Assembly (NCBI RefSeq): GCF_004295645.1
Contig: NZ_CP034752.1
Location: 496,001-560,000, forward strand
Length of the DNA: 64,000 bases
Source: Limnobaculum zhutongyuii
GTDB lineage: Bacteria > Pseudomonadota > Gammaproteobacteria > Enterobacterales > Enterobacteriaceae
Direction of reading: 5' to 3'
Shown here one piece after another: positions 26,289 through 34,871 of this stretch. A program made the translations under genes and the position numbers. The notes under the pieces are model-generated. The model saw nothing but the letters and a program-made list of their open reading frames with translations, ran no database searches and was not told where the DNA came from. Numbering within the stretch: the first letter of the stretch is position 1; each line of letters opens with the position of its first letter.

Positions 26289-27241
26289 ATATATCAATAC
26301 TTCTTGAACGCACATTGCCGCTTTCCAAAGATATTCTTGATCGTATAGCATCTGGTGAGTTAAAGGTTTTCGGCGGTACAATTCGTGATCAAGCGGGCAG
26401 AATTGTCAAACATTTGATTTTCCCACAAGGTGGGCAAAATAATCAGAGTAATAATCTGGATAAACTTTCCCAGCAAATCAATACGACGCTTAATCAGTCA
26501 CATACAGAGATTATGGGCCAGCTAGCTAATCAGACGGCTATTCTGGCTGCTGTCAATATCATGACTGCACATAGCACTAATGAAACGCTCGGAAAAAAAC
26601 TTGAAGAGATAAGTGATAAAATTGACCATCTGGATAAAAAATTAGCAGAGGTACATGATGAAATCATTCTTAGTAAACTCATTAAATTCAGTGAGATAAA
26701 AAGCTTATCGTTTGCGTCCATTGACGAAGCATTATATGCAAACAAGGTACAGAAAGATCCTCAATTTATCCGATTACATATCATCCCCCTTAGAAATACT
26801 TTTAACTCTCTTCATACAATTTTGATGGATATGTTGAGTGAATTCAGTAATAAGAAATTTATTGATGGTATTCATTTTTTAATGTTGATTACAGACCTTA
26901 AAAATAAAACTTCATTTGTACTAGGGCAGACACACATTCGTCTCGGCGAGGATGATATTGCTCAAGGATATTTTGACCGAAATACAGATTCAAACCTTGC
27001 TTTACGTTCTCGACTGGAGTCATTGAAGAAAACTGGAGCGTTCAGTCCCCATGTAATAAGTGAAGAGACACTGCTCATTTTAAAAACTGATGTTGAAAAT
27101 TTTAAAACTCTAGAGATTCAGTCCCAGCTTCTATCAATTCAAAACAAACTATCTCTTGAACTTAAATTACCACATTATGAGTTATTGAATAATTCTTTCG
27201 ATACGATTCAGATGCTTGATCCTATTCCCATGGAACGCTAA
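26285..27241 (+). CDS. Coiled-coil protein paired with the YaaW-like gene
   Basis: I do not recognise this 318-residue protein. Residues 1-55 are a compact region ending in FGGTIRDQAGRIVKHLIFP. A long heptad-rich coiled coil follows (about 60-130: LDKLSQQINTTLNQSHTEIM, then LEEISDKIDHLDKKLAEVHD), then a helical C-terminal half without a known motif. No signal peptide is seen. The 4-bp ATGA overlap with the YaaW-like gene indicates an obligate pair. On a defence-type island such a pair could be a toxin-antitoxin or abortive-infection unit, but this is inference only. A short inverted repeat (27,263-27,281) follows. Confidence 0.6.
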   Translation: MNISILLERTLPLSKDILDRIASGELKVFGGTIRDQAGRIVKHLIFPQGGQNNQSNNLDKLSQQINTTLNQSHTEIMGQLANQTAILAAVNIMTAHSTNETLGKKLEEISDKIDHLDKKLAEVHDEIILSKLIKFSEIKSLSFASIDEALYANKVQKDPQFIRLHIIPLRNTFNSLHTILMDMLSEFSNKKFIDGIHFLMLITDLKNKTSFVLGQTHIRLGEDDIAQGYFDRNTDSNLALRSRLESLKKTGAFSPHVISEETLLILKTDVENFKTLEIQSQLLSIQNKLSLELKLPHYELLNNSFDTIQMLDPIPMER

Positions 27242-27492
27242 GAACTAACCATAGAATGTAGTATCCCTACCGAGGTAGGATCTGTCCATTACTAGATTGA
27301 TCCTACTTTATATTCAAACCGTCTATGGAGTGTTAATAAGAAATTTAAACATCCCCTTAACAACATTTTGTCATGCTTGTATTAAAAAGAAGTATGTATG
27401 TTTACTCGGGGATAGCCTTTCAGACCCACTAATTAATCTCCATGACATAACGAATCAATTCCTCATCATCCCCCATACTGAATAAGCTGTAT

Positions 27493-28053
27493 CTATCGCA
27501 GACTTAATTCCACATTAAGTGGTTCATAATCCATCTCACTGCCAAGCCGTACGACAGTTAATGACTGTATCCCTTTACCCGAAGGGTGCCACATTACACA
27601 GGCAACCAATCCATCATCAAGATAAAATGATTGCCTTAAATCCTCTTTTCGAATGTCGGTGGCATCATCGCCAAGCTTTGATTCAATACTTTGGTGTGTT
27701 TCTTCTTTTGGCGTCAGGCCAAAAGGGGCGGACGCCTTCCAGCAGGTATGGTCACTGGACATAAAGGAAAACTCGACGCTTTTTAAAAACCAGCGTGCAA
27801 CATCACCCGTATCACTGTAAACGGCGTGAGGATGCGAAAACACCAATATCAGACCTGCTACTGAGATCTCAACATGGTGTTCCTTTTCCAGTTTTTCCGG
27901 CAATAACGAGAATGGCGACAGGGTAAAGTGCCGCTCAAGCGCTGTCGCCCACAGCGCAATATCTCGTTTGCCTACTTTGGCACATATTGCATCGGCAAGT
28001 GTAGGATGGGACGCAGTAAGAGAATGTTCTGATGTTAAATCACTCATCATCAT
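27493..28053 (-). CDS. Small protein at the end of the VgrG cassette
   Basis: This 186-residue cytoplasmic protein of no family I can name has an N-terminal alpha-helical part (HPTLADAICAKVGKRDIALW) and a beta-rich C-terminal part (VEISVAGLILVFSHPHAVYS, LDDGLVACVMWHPSGKG). It overlaps the 5' neighbour by 14 bp and is the last gene of the minus-strand vgrG operon. Terminal position, small size and tight overlap fit an immunity or accessory protein for the upstream effector, but I cannot confirm that from sequence. Start MMMSDL offers three adjacent ATG codons. Confidence 0.6.
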   Translation of the reverse strand: MMMSDLTSEHSLTASHPTLADAICAKVGKRDIALWATALERHFTLSPFSLLPEKLEKEHHVEISVAGLILVFSHPHAVYSDTGDVARWFLKSVEFSFMSSDHTCWKASAPFGLTPKEETHQSIESKLGDDATDIRKEDLRQSFYLDDGLVACVMWHPSGKGIQSLTVVRLGSEMDYEPLNVELSLR

Positions 28054-29143
28054 CCTCTTCAGGTCGCCCGGTGAATTTGATCAGCAGCTCACAAACGCCA
28101 GTGGTAAAACAATAGCGCCAAGCGGAGTATTCACACATCAGCAGCAGATAATCTCCACAGATATCAATAGACCAGCATTCGGTCAGAATACTTTCGTCAA
28201 CTTTGTTCAGGTCTTGAGCAATATCTGGTGTCACAATGCTTTCATTTTGATACTGAAACAGGCCATCAGAGGTGCCTAGATAAATTTTGTCGCGGTATGA
28301 CTTGATATAGTTGATTACCATTAAGTCTTCAGGTGTACTGACATCACGAAAATGCACTCCGTCTTGACTCATCAGAAGATGGCCTTCCAGCCCTCCTGTC
28401 AGCACCCGACCATCGTCGCCGACGAACAACGAACTAAGGGTATTGGTTTCAGGGATAGCCAGCCGTTTCCAGCTTTCCCCATCATAGTTGAAGAGAACGC
28501 CATCTTTACTCTTTGGGGTATTTACACTGCCGCAAGCATAGATATTATTTTGTCGGTTTCCATTTATTGACCACAGTCGCCGAAAATCTGTATATTTGAA
28601 TCGCTCAGACTGATTCCATTCCAAAGTAGCGGTCATTGAATCAACACCGTCTGTTTTTTCCCTTTTATCACAGTACTCATCCATTTTAATGATGAGGTCG
28701 AGCGTAGAGAATTTTTCGCTTATAGCCTCGTGAATGGCCATCCATTGTTTCTTTGCGGTTCTCTTATAAACAACGGCTCCATCTCCGCAGCCATAAAGAA
28801 CATCATCTATAACAGCCAACGAGTTAATCTCATTTCCCGATGGCACATCCTTTATTTTTTCTTTATATACGCTACCGCGCTGGATAAAAAATATTTCACA
28901 GTCGGAAGAGAGTACGCACAAACCATCAAAATTCTCCTGCAAGTTTTTATATCTGACCACAGCCTCAACTGTCGCTTTAATTATTTGGGACTCCAAAAGA
29001 GGCTTGGACTTATCGCCGTTCCAGATGTTTACCTCAGTGTGCTTTTGTCCATATTCCAACTCACCATCGCGAGATAACAAATAAATTGTCTTGTCATCCG
29101 CAATGCATCCGCCTGCCAACTGAATGTATTTATCAACAATCAT
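28040..29143 (-). CDS. Predicted beta-propeller protein, candidate immunity factor
   Basis: This 367-residue protein has no signal peptide. Its repeated blades are about 40-50 residues each, with patterns such as INSLAVIDDVLYGCGDGAVVY, LSSLFVGDDGRVLTGGLEGH and INYIKSYRDKIYLGTSDGLF, typical of WD40/Kelch/sialidase-like propellers. It sits immediately downstream of the nuclease-like effector gene in the vgrG operon, where the cognate immunity protein is normally encoded. A propeller there could sequester the toxin. The C-terminus is strongly acidic (RPEEDDDE). Fold assignment is by eye; the immunity role is inferred from position. Confidence 0.6.
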   Translation of the reverse strand: MIVDKYIQLAGGCIADDKTIYLLSRDGELEYGQKHTEVNIWNGDKSKPLLESQIIKATVEAVVRYKNLQENFDGLCVLSSDCEIFFIQRGSVYKEKIKDVPSGNEINSLAVIDDVLYGCGDGAVVYKRTAKKQWMAIHEAISEKFSTLDLIIKMDEYCDKREKTDGVDSMTATLEWNQSERFKYTDFRRLWSINGNRQNNIYACGSVNTPKSKDGVLFNYDGESWKRLAIPETNTLSSLFVGDDGRVLTGGLEGHLLMSQDGVHFRDVSTPEDLMVINYIKSYRDKIYLGTSDGLFQYQNESIVTPDIAQDLNKVDESILTECWSIDICGDYLLLMCEYSAWRYCFTTGVCELLIKFTGRPEEDDDE

Positions 29144-29177
29144 TACTGATATCCTAATTTTGCATAACTATAGAAAA

Positions 29178-30071
29178 TTAACGCGCCAGAGTTCCGAGAA
29201 CTTTAATGGCCTCAGTTGAAGGAAGGCGATGAGTGGAACGAAGGAGAGTATCGCCATCAATACCAAAGAATTGGGCTTCTACTGCTGCTGTAACTTGAAT
29301 TGCGCATTCTGGTTTAACAATACCCACTGCACCAGTGCTAAGTCTTTTTACTGTAGATAACTTAACCGTTCCGGGAACCTTGGAAAGCGCTCCTGCAGCT
29401 TTTATGGCACCATCCGCCTTATGCACTTCTTTATGTTCATTGAAACCCTTACCTTCTTTTTTGTTCAGGCAAATACACATTCCCTCCTTCAGCGTAGGAA
29501 GGCTGGGTTTGGTCTGTATCCTTTTGGTTGAATCTAGTCGGGTACCATAACGTAGTGTGTAATCGGGAATGATATGATGCGCGTCATTACCCGGTGGACA
29601 TTTTAACGAATTATATGGGCCAATCAGACAAGGGCCATCTTTATCGCCTTTACCTTTAGATTTTCCGCCGCTGTTTGCGTCCTGCGCTTTCTTTGTCGTT
29701 TTGTCCGCAGCCTCTTCTGTCACATTTTTTACTGTTTTTTGTGTGCTGTTTTCAGCAATCTCTTTGGTGGCTTTTATCCCAAGTTTCGTACCTGTTGAAG
29801 CCCAGCCAGCAAAAGGGATCATTGCTCCAACCGATAAGCCCGCATTGACGTAGTCTCCCTTTATTCCATAAATAATCGCATTCAAGCCATCGGCAATTTC
29901 GCCAAAGCCAGGGACCAACCCCACCACATCAAGGCCGGTCTGAAAATAATCCAACCAGCTACTTTCTTCTTCAGGTGTTTCTGGCGATACCGCAGGGTTC
30001 GCTTCCTCAGCCTTGTTTCCCATCATAGGCGGCTGGCCTACGATTTTACCGACCGTATTCCCTTCGCTCAT
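29178..30071 (-). CDS. T6SS effector with AHH-type (His-Me finger) nuclease domain
   Basis: This 297-residue protein has residues 40-105 forming a hydrophobic pretoxin segment (LDVVGLVPGFGEIADGLNAI, then GLSVGAMIPFAGWASTGTKL), as in many polymorphic toxins. A Lys/Gly-rich linker follows. The C-terminal domain has GNDAHHIIPDYTLRYGTRLD and NEHKEVHK, the His-His plus distal His arrangement of AHH/HNH-like nucleases. It is encoded directly after the VgrG and DUF2169-PAAR-like genes, so delivery on the T6SS spike is likely. DNA or RNA as target is not distinguishable. Probable self-protection genes follow downstream. The gap to the adaptor gene is 3 bp. Confidence 0.72.
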   Translation of the reverse strand: MSEGNTVGKIVGQPPMMGNKAEEANPAVSPETPEEESSWLDYFQTGLDVVGLVPGFGEIADGLNAIIYGIKGDYVNAGLSVGAMIPFAGWASTGTKLGIKATKEIAENSTQKTVKNVTEEAADKTTKKAQDANSGGKSKGKGDKDGPCLIGPYNSLKCPPGNDAHHIIPDYTLRYGTRLDSTKRIQTKPSLPTLKEGMCICLNKKEGKGFNEHKEVHKADGAIKAAGALSKVPGTVKLSTVKRLSTGAVGIVKPECAIQVTAAVEAQFFGIDGDTLLRSTHRLPSTEAIKVLGTLAR

Positions 30072-30074
30072 GAG

Positions 30075-31664
30075 TTACTTCCCATTCATCCAGAACTCAT
30101 CACCGTGACGCAGTATATGGCGTTTACCCGCCTTGACCGTATCGCTGTGTTTTTTGGGGTGACACTTCCCGCCCACCGTCCCGCTGTCCAGACCATTGGC
30201 CACACCGGCCTGATCACCGATGGTCGTAGGGATATAACTCTGATTAAGGACAACCAACGGCTTGCCGTTGACTTTAACCGATGGAACCACCTGCGCTGCA
30301 GCATTCAGTTCCGCGATGACTGGATACGGCACTGGCGGTGTCGCTGACCCCATCGGTGTTTTGCAAACATCAGGCAGGATACTGACTACTTTCCATACCC
30401 CATCCTTTCTTGCCATGTAGTTATCGGCCATTACTATATCTTCCTTGCTTTTTGGGGGTGAAAGTTTTGCAAGCAAACGAGCAGGATCAACTTCATAGCG
30501 CAACTCCATCACCCGCACGGGCCTCTCTACGGGCAGTACATAGCGGTAGCTGACGGAAACCGTTAAGTTATCCGCATCAATCAGCAGTGTATCGAGAAAC
30601 ATTGTTTGCGGGATGACTTCTCCGCTAGACATGCGCAACAAGATAAAAGTCATGTGGTTAGGCAATTCACAGACCAGCTCGCCTTCCGGGGTTAGATTTG
30701 TGAGTGTCAGCGTGAGATTGGCTGGGGGAAATGCGATCTGCTGGTCTTGTGGTGCACTATTCCAGTAACCAAAGTCAAAATCGTCCGGTAAATAGGGGTG
30801 GCGCTCTTTCAGCCAGATATCGTCATAGGTGCCCGCTTTCGCTAGTCTGGGCTGCCAGGTGCGGCCAACAATCCCCAACCCCGCTGGCTGATAAACAGGC
30901 AACGACAGGTCAGCCTTACCCTGCAACAGGGTTGTGAAATTCTGTGCGGAATAGGGAGCTTGTGGTGTGACAATGCGCGGTGCGGCCACCTTATCCAGAC
31001 GAAGTGCGTTCAGATACCAACCCTCAACATATCCTCGTCCCAGCGGGTTTCCCTGAAAAGCGGTGTGCGCCACCGGGATGTTTTCCTGGTCGGGATGGTC
31101 TTTTTGCTGCATTTCGGTTAAGCGGTTTGACTGCTCGACCCTATTCGCCGCTTTGTCCCCCTGAGCAATCCGGCATTCACCGCCGAAAGCGTAGCGGTAA
31201 TCCAGCGGTAAAGAAGTAAACGGTTCTGGTTTACTCAACTTCCACGTTCCCTTCACCCGGCCCGGCAAGACCGGATAAAAATAACGTTCTCCCGTCACCA
31301 GCAGCGTTTTTTCCAATAAAATATTCATATCCGGCGCGTCAAGGCGCACCGATACTGGAAACTGCGGGCAGGCAACACCGCCCGGTGCATAAGCGGTGCC
31401 GTTGATAATGACATCGCAGCGGGGTTTCAGGGGTGCCAGATCACTTTCCTGTACTACTTGAGAGATATTCATCTCGCCACGGTATTCATCCTGTATACAT
31501 AAAGGAATCGCAGCATCATCCATCACAACCGCCTGCCAGACCCCATCTAATTGCTGATGCAGTCGGTAGCCAACTTTGGCAACGACAACGTGAAATTCAT
31601 CTCTTGCCTGATTGAGCATGAAATAGTTGAGCGATGAAAACGGCGTCAGATTGCGAAATTCCAT
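30075..31664 (-). CDS. DUF2169 T6SS adaptor fused to a PAAR-like (DUF4150-type) domain
   Basis: In this 529-residue protein, residues 1-330 match the DUF2169 family, known in other bacteria as adaptor/chaperones that load effectors onto VgrG (FRNLTPFSSLNYFMLNQARD, CDVIINGTAYAPGG, PLDYRYAFGGE). The last 100 residues resemble the PAAR-like DUF4150 domain (DVCKTPMGSATPPVPYPVIA, SYIPTTIGDQAG, KKHSDTVKAGKRHILRHGD), which caps the VgrG tip. The two functions are usually encoded separately or next to each other; here they form one polypeptide. It lies 10 bp after vgrG and 3 bp before the effector, in one operon. Confidence 0.82.
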   Translation of the reverse strand: MEFRNLTPFSSLNYFMLNQARDEFHVVVAKVGYRLHQQLDGVWQAVVMDDAAIPLCIQDEYRGEMNISQVVQESDLAPLKPRCDVIINGTAYAPGGVACPQFPVSVRLDAPDMNILLEKTLLVTGERYFYPVLPGRVKGTWKLSKPEPFTSLPLDYRYAFGGECRIAQGDKAANRVEQSNRLTEMQQKDHPDQENIPVAHTAFQGNPLGRGYVEGWYLNALRLDKVAAPRIVTPQAPYSAQNFTTLLQGKADLSLPVYQPAGLGIVGRTWQPRLAKAGTYDDIWLKERHPYLPDDFDFGYWNSAPQDQQIAFPPANLTLTLTNLTPEGELVCELPNHMTFILLRMSSGEVIPQTMFLDTLLIDADNLTVSVSYRYVLPVERPVRVMELRYEVDPARLLAKLSPPKSKEDIVMADNYMARKDGVWKVVSILPDVCKTPMGSATPPVPYPVIAELNAAAQVVPSVKVNGKPLVVLNQSYIPTTIGDQAGVANGLDSGTVGGKCHPKKHSDTVKAGKRHILRHGDEFWMNGK

Positions 31665-31674
31665 ATCGTTCTCC

Positions 31675-33870
31675 TTAGTTCAAGTCGATATCCTTGCCAT
31701 TAATCTGCACCGGGCCGCTGGCGCTAAACAGAAATTCTGTCCCTGTGATAGTGACCTTACCGCCCTTATCCATTCTTATCGTGCTCTTGCCACATGTCAG
31801 TTCCAGTACGTTTCCAGCATCGATTTTTACATTATCGCCACTACTGACATTGAAATTCTGACTAATATCGATGCGTTTATTTTGCCCCACCTGCTCGCTC
31901 TGACTCAGCGCAACCGATGTATTCATCGCCGCGCCAACCGATATCTGATACAACCCGCCAACAGTCAATGCTTTGGCCGCGCCAATGGTTTCAGCCTTGG
32001 CAATCAGTACCGTCTCTGCCTGATTGCCCTGTACGGTTAAAACATCATTACCACCGACTGTGGCTTTGCGATTGGCACCAATGTTATCTGTCTGGTTACT
32101 GCCGATGGAAGATGTTTGATTGATACCGATGGTATTGGTTTGGTTGTTACCAATAGTCCAGCTTTGATCCACGCCAATACTGGAGCTCTGGTTGTTGCCT
32201 ATCGTATTTGTCTGGTCATTACCTACATCCAATGTTTGGCCGACACCAATAGCATGAGCCTGGTTATTCCCCACATTCAGCTTCTGGTCGACACCAACTA
32301 CCATGGTCTGGTTGTTATCAACGTTCTCATTGTGATCGTTGATAACGTGGGTTCCTTTATTATTCAGAACGTCGGTATTCATATCTTTCTGGGCATGCAT
32401 ATAGAACTCTTCCTGCCCGGCTTCATCTTCTAAACCAATCTCATTAAAACCCTGTCCTTTATGGGTTTGAGAACGAATAGTCATCCGGGTCTTTTTCGCC
32501 GGAAGCTTAACCGGCGTGGCGTTTTTACCGTTGTAGACGGTACCCACAATAATCGGTTGATCGATATCGCCATTCAGGTAAGAGATAACCACTTCCTGAC
32601 CAATACGCGGGATGGCCATAAAGCCAAATCCATCGCCATTCCACGCCTGCCCTGCACGAACCCAGAGCGAAGCGTTTTCATCCCCGGCGTCATACTGATT
32701 CCAGTGAAAATGAACTTTTACCTCACCATGTTCATTCACATAAATCTCTTCACCAGCAGGCCCGACAACGGTCGCGGTTTCATTACCATGTACGGTTGGT
32801 TTAGGGATGAATGGTGCACGCCAGTCCACTGAACCGGGAATAAAAGAAAAATGATTAGTGATAGCAGCAGCTCTGTCACTATCGTGCGATTCGTCGGCGA
32901 CAGACTGGGGCAAACTTCCCCGATGGGTAATGCGAACAATTTGCCAGCTACTGTTCATTGACTGAGAGGGATGCTCTGAAATAGTGAAAATCTTTCCGGG
33001 CATCATTTGAATACAGTTACTTTCTGCTGCACCCGATAAACTGTCAGCCTGGTAAGCTTCCAGACGATATCTGGCATATTGCTGTGCAACGCTATCATCG
33101 TCATAACGGGCGTATCCTTCATACATGGTGTACTGAGGACGCGATCCGGTGTTCTTAGCTTTAGCACTTAGCCCGACATCAGGATGGGTATACTTATAAT
33201 CTTTAAGATGTACCGCGTTAGGCTGCATCTTTGCCCCATACTCAAGGCTATGGATCACCGACTCCCGATTCGCGCTCTGAATATGTGCGTTATACAGTAA
33301 GCTTTCACCACCTGTCATACCGACACGGCTATCGCTATAAAACATCTGATTTTCTTCAAACCAGAAGACGATTCCTTCTTCTGCCGCCAGGCGGCAAAAA
33401 AAGTCATAATCGGTTTCATTACGCTGGGTGGTGTATTCCCACTGTTTATGAGTATCTATCAGCTTAGATTCAGCACGAACATGATGCTTTTGCAACAATT
33501 CTTCAAGGATTGCCGGAATTGCCTTTTGATGAAAGATTCGATTGTCCTGCGTCAGGGTTAATAGCCATAACTCAGGCCGGATAAGGAAGGTATAATGTGT
33601 TCGCTTAAATCCACTATTACCCCGATATGCCTGGGATACAATCCCATTGATGGTTCGCTTAACAATACCATCCGTCTTAATGGTCAACGACGCTTTTTGC
33701 AGTAGTAAGGCATCTAAATCAATATCAGCATCACTACTTGCCACTTTAACTTGTAGGGTAAATAAGGTCGAAAGCGCTTCTTCAAGGGTGAAATCAACAA
33801 CATCAAGGACTGACTCAGATAGTCCGCCTATCTCACATGCGAAATACAATCCTTTTTCCATACCCAACAT
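31675..33870 (-). CDS. vgrG: Type VI secretion tip protein VgrG
   Basis: This 731-residue spike trimer subunit begins at MLGMEKGLYFACEI, or at the second Met three codons in. The N-terminal gp27-like region (residues 10-330) includes NETDYDFFCRLAAEEGIVFW. The gp5/OB region carries GEEIYVNEHGEVKVHFHWNQ and WVRAGQAWNGDGFGFMAIPR, followed by VVISYLNGDIDQPI. The C-terminal DUF2345-like spike contains eleven exact octad repeats (residues 522-609). It heads an orphan operon with no sheath, tube or baseplate genes in the window, so it must work with a T6SS encoded elsewhere. Confidence 0.93.
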   Translation of the reverse strand: MLGMEKGLYFACEIGGLSESVLDVVDFTLEEALSTLFTLQVKVASSDADIDLDALLLQKASLTIKTDGIVKRTINGIVSQAYRGNSGFKRTHYTFLIRPELWLLTLTQDNRIFHQKAIPAILEELLQKHHVRAESKLIDTHKQWEYTTQRNETDYDFFCRLAAEEGIVFWFEENQMFYSDSRVGMTGGESLLYNAHIQSANRESVIHSLEYGAKMQPNAVHLKDYKYTHPDVGLSAKAKNTGSRPQYTMYEGYARYDDDSVAQQYARYRLEAYQADSLSGAAESNCIQMMPGKIFTISEHPSQSMNSSWQIVRITHRGSLPQSVADESHDSDRAAAITNHFSFIPGSVDWRAPFIPKPTVHGNETATVVGPAGEEIYVNEHGEVKVHFHWNQYDAGDENASLWVRAGQAWNGDGFGFMAIPRIGQEVVISYLNGDIDQPIIVGTVYNGKNATPVKLPAKKTRMTIRSQTHKGQGFNEIGLEDEAGQEEFYMHAQKDMNTDVLNNKGTHVINDHNENVDNNQTMVVGVDQKLNVGNNQAHAIGVGQTLDVGNDQTNTIGNNQSSSIGVDQSWTIGNNQTNTIGINQTSSIGSNQTDNIGANRKATVGGNDVLTVQGNQAETVLIAKAETIGAAKALTVGGLYQISVGAAMNTSVALSQSEQVGQNKRIDISQNFNVSSGDNVKIDAGNVLELTCGKSTIRMDKGGKVTITGTEFLFSASGPVQINGKDIDLN
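32044..32307 (-). repeat. Eleven octad repeats in the VgrG spike
   Basis: The 264 bp encode eleven consecutive 8-residue units of form xxxIGxNQ (for example TNTIGNNQ, SSSIGVDQ, SWTIGNNQ). They would form a triple-stranded beta-helix needle. Confidence 0.85.
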
Positions 33871-34019
33871 CCTTATTTGTCATGGATTCATAACCAACTA
33901 TTTATAGTGTGTATTCAATAGGAAAGAGAGGGAAATTGCAGCTGGTAATATTACTAGTAATTATAAATTTGATAGGTAAATCAATGAGGTTAAACTATTA
34001 GGTTGCTATTATTCTTATA
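33871..34019. promoter_or_regulatory. vgrG upstream region
   Basis: This AT-rich sequence lies between the vgrG start and the integrase scar, and presumably holds the vgrG promoter on the minus strand. No gene is visible. Confidence 0.35.
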
Positions 34020-34220
34020 AGTGACCACAAAAATGTAACAGTATTCTTGCCGTTTATATCCATAAGGCAGGGCTCTTAGATAAGCGGAGATTAGTAATGC
34101 AATGGTAGGCGGATTATTTAGATGAGAATCTGGTGAAGGGAGTTAGTCTATTTGGGTTTAGTAAATTGACTAAAACAACGAACTAAATTTTATCCAACTA
34201 TAGAGTCAGGAGTGTCTGCC
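34020..34220 (+). pseudogene. Decayed 3' end of a P4-type integrase
   Basis: Translation gives AVYIHKAGLLDKRRLVMQW, a TAG stop, then ADYLDENLVKG and LFGFSKLT, ending in TAA at 34,184. This matches the intact integrase C-terminus (AAYIHKAEHLEERRLMVQW, WADFLDVN, FEFAKLT), with Trp TGG changed to TAG. Nucleotide similarity continues past the stop into the 3' flank (TAAATTTTATC). Only about the last 55 codons remain. It marks an old island boundary between the VgrG cassette and the BREX operon. Confidence 0.85.
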
Positions 34221-34352
34221 ATGGAGATCCAAATCATGGGAAAAATGAAAGTAGTAGTACGAATGACCATCAGAGTACTCAGTTTCTATTGAGACAAGCA
34301 GTTACTAACTCGCTAGAATATGCCCATCAATTCACGTTATAAAGCCAGATAA

Positions 34353-34871
34353 ATGATTGGTCAAAACATCCATACTACAATCGTATCCTCGAATTACGAT
34401 CTACTTACGGAAACCAACTCAGCCCTTTTGAGATTGTGTGACCAATCTAGCTCGTTGGTACTAATCGTCAACTCAACTGAGCAAGCTATATGGCCTTCTC
34501 AGCAGTCAGAAGAGATAACATTGCTCGAGCTATCTGAAAAGCTATGTGAACACCTGCTACCGCTATCACGTAGTGATCGATCTCGTAATGCACCAAATAT
34601 CCTCACTCAAATGCTAAATTGCATAGTGTCTGAAGTAGTGTGGATTGACAGGATTCAAACTCTATTTGAACCATCTTTGGAATTAGATCCTTTGCGTCAA
34701 CTACAAGAGCTGGCGCGTATCAAGCCTATCATTGCCATCTGGCCAGGGCAGATTACAGAACAATTTTTAACCTTTTCAGTTCCGGGAAGGGCCGACTATC
34801 AATCTTACACAGCGAATGAGCTGGCAAATCTGCCCATCATTCACTTTGTCGAGCAGAGGGAATATAAATGA
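34353..34871 (+). CDS. brxF: BREX type 3 protein BrxF
   Basis: This 172-residue first gene of the BREX operon has the size and position that fit BrxF, the small protein that opens type 3 systems. I see no obvious Walker A loop; LVLIVNSTEQAIWPSQQSEE and VVWIDRIQTLF could be remnants of an ATPase-like core fold. Its role in BREX is not established. The stop overlaps the brxC start by 4 bp (ATGA), so translation is coupled. The assignment rests mainly on synteny with BrxC, methylase, helicase and PglZ downstream. Confidence 0.65.
   Translation: MIGQNIHTTIVSSNYDLLTETNSALLRLCDQSSSLVLIVNSTEQAIWPSQQSEEITLLELSEKLCEHLLPLSRSDRSRNAPNILTQMLNCIVSEVVWIDRIQTLFEPSLELDPLRQLQELARIKPIIAIWPGQITEQFLTFSVPGRADYQSYTANELANLPIIHFVEQREYK

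Noticed and set aside
27297..27485. 62-codon plus-strand open frame after the coiled-coil gene
   Set aside because: No ribosome site, no recognisable family, low-complexity composition, and it lies in the short gap before the converging cassette.
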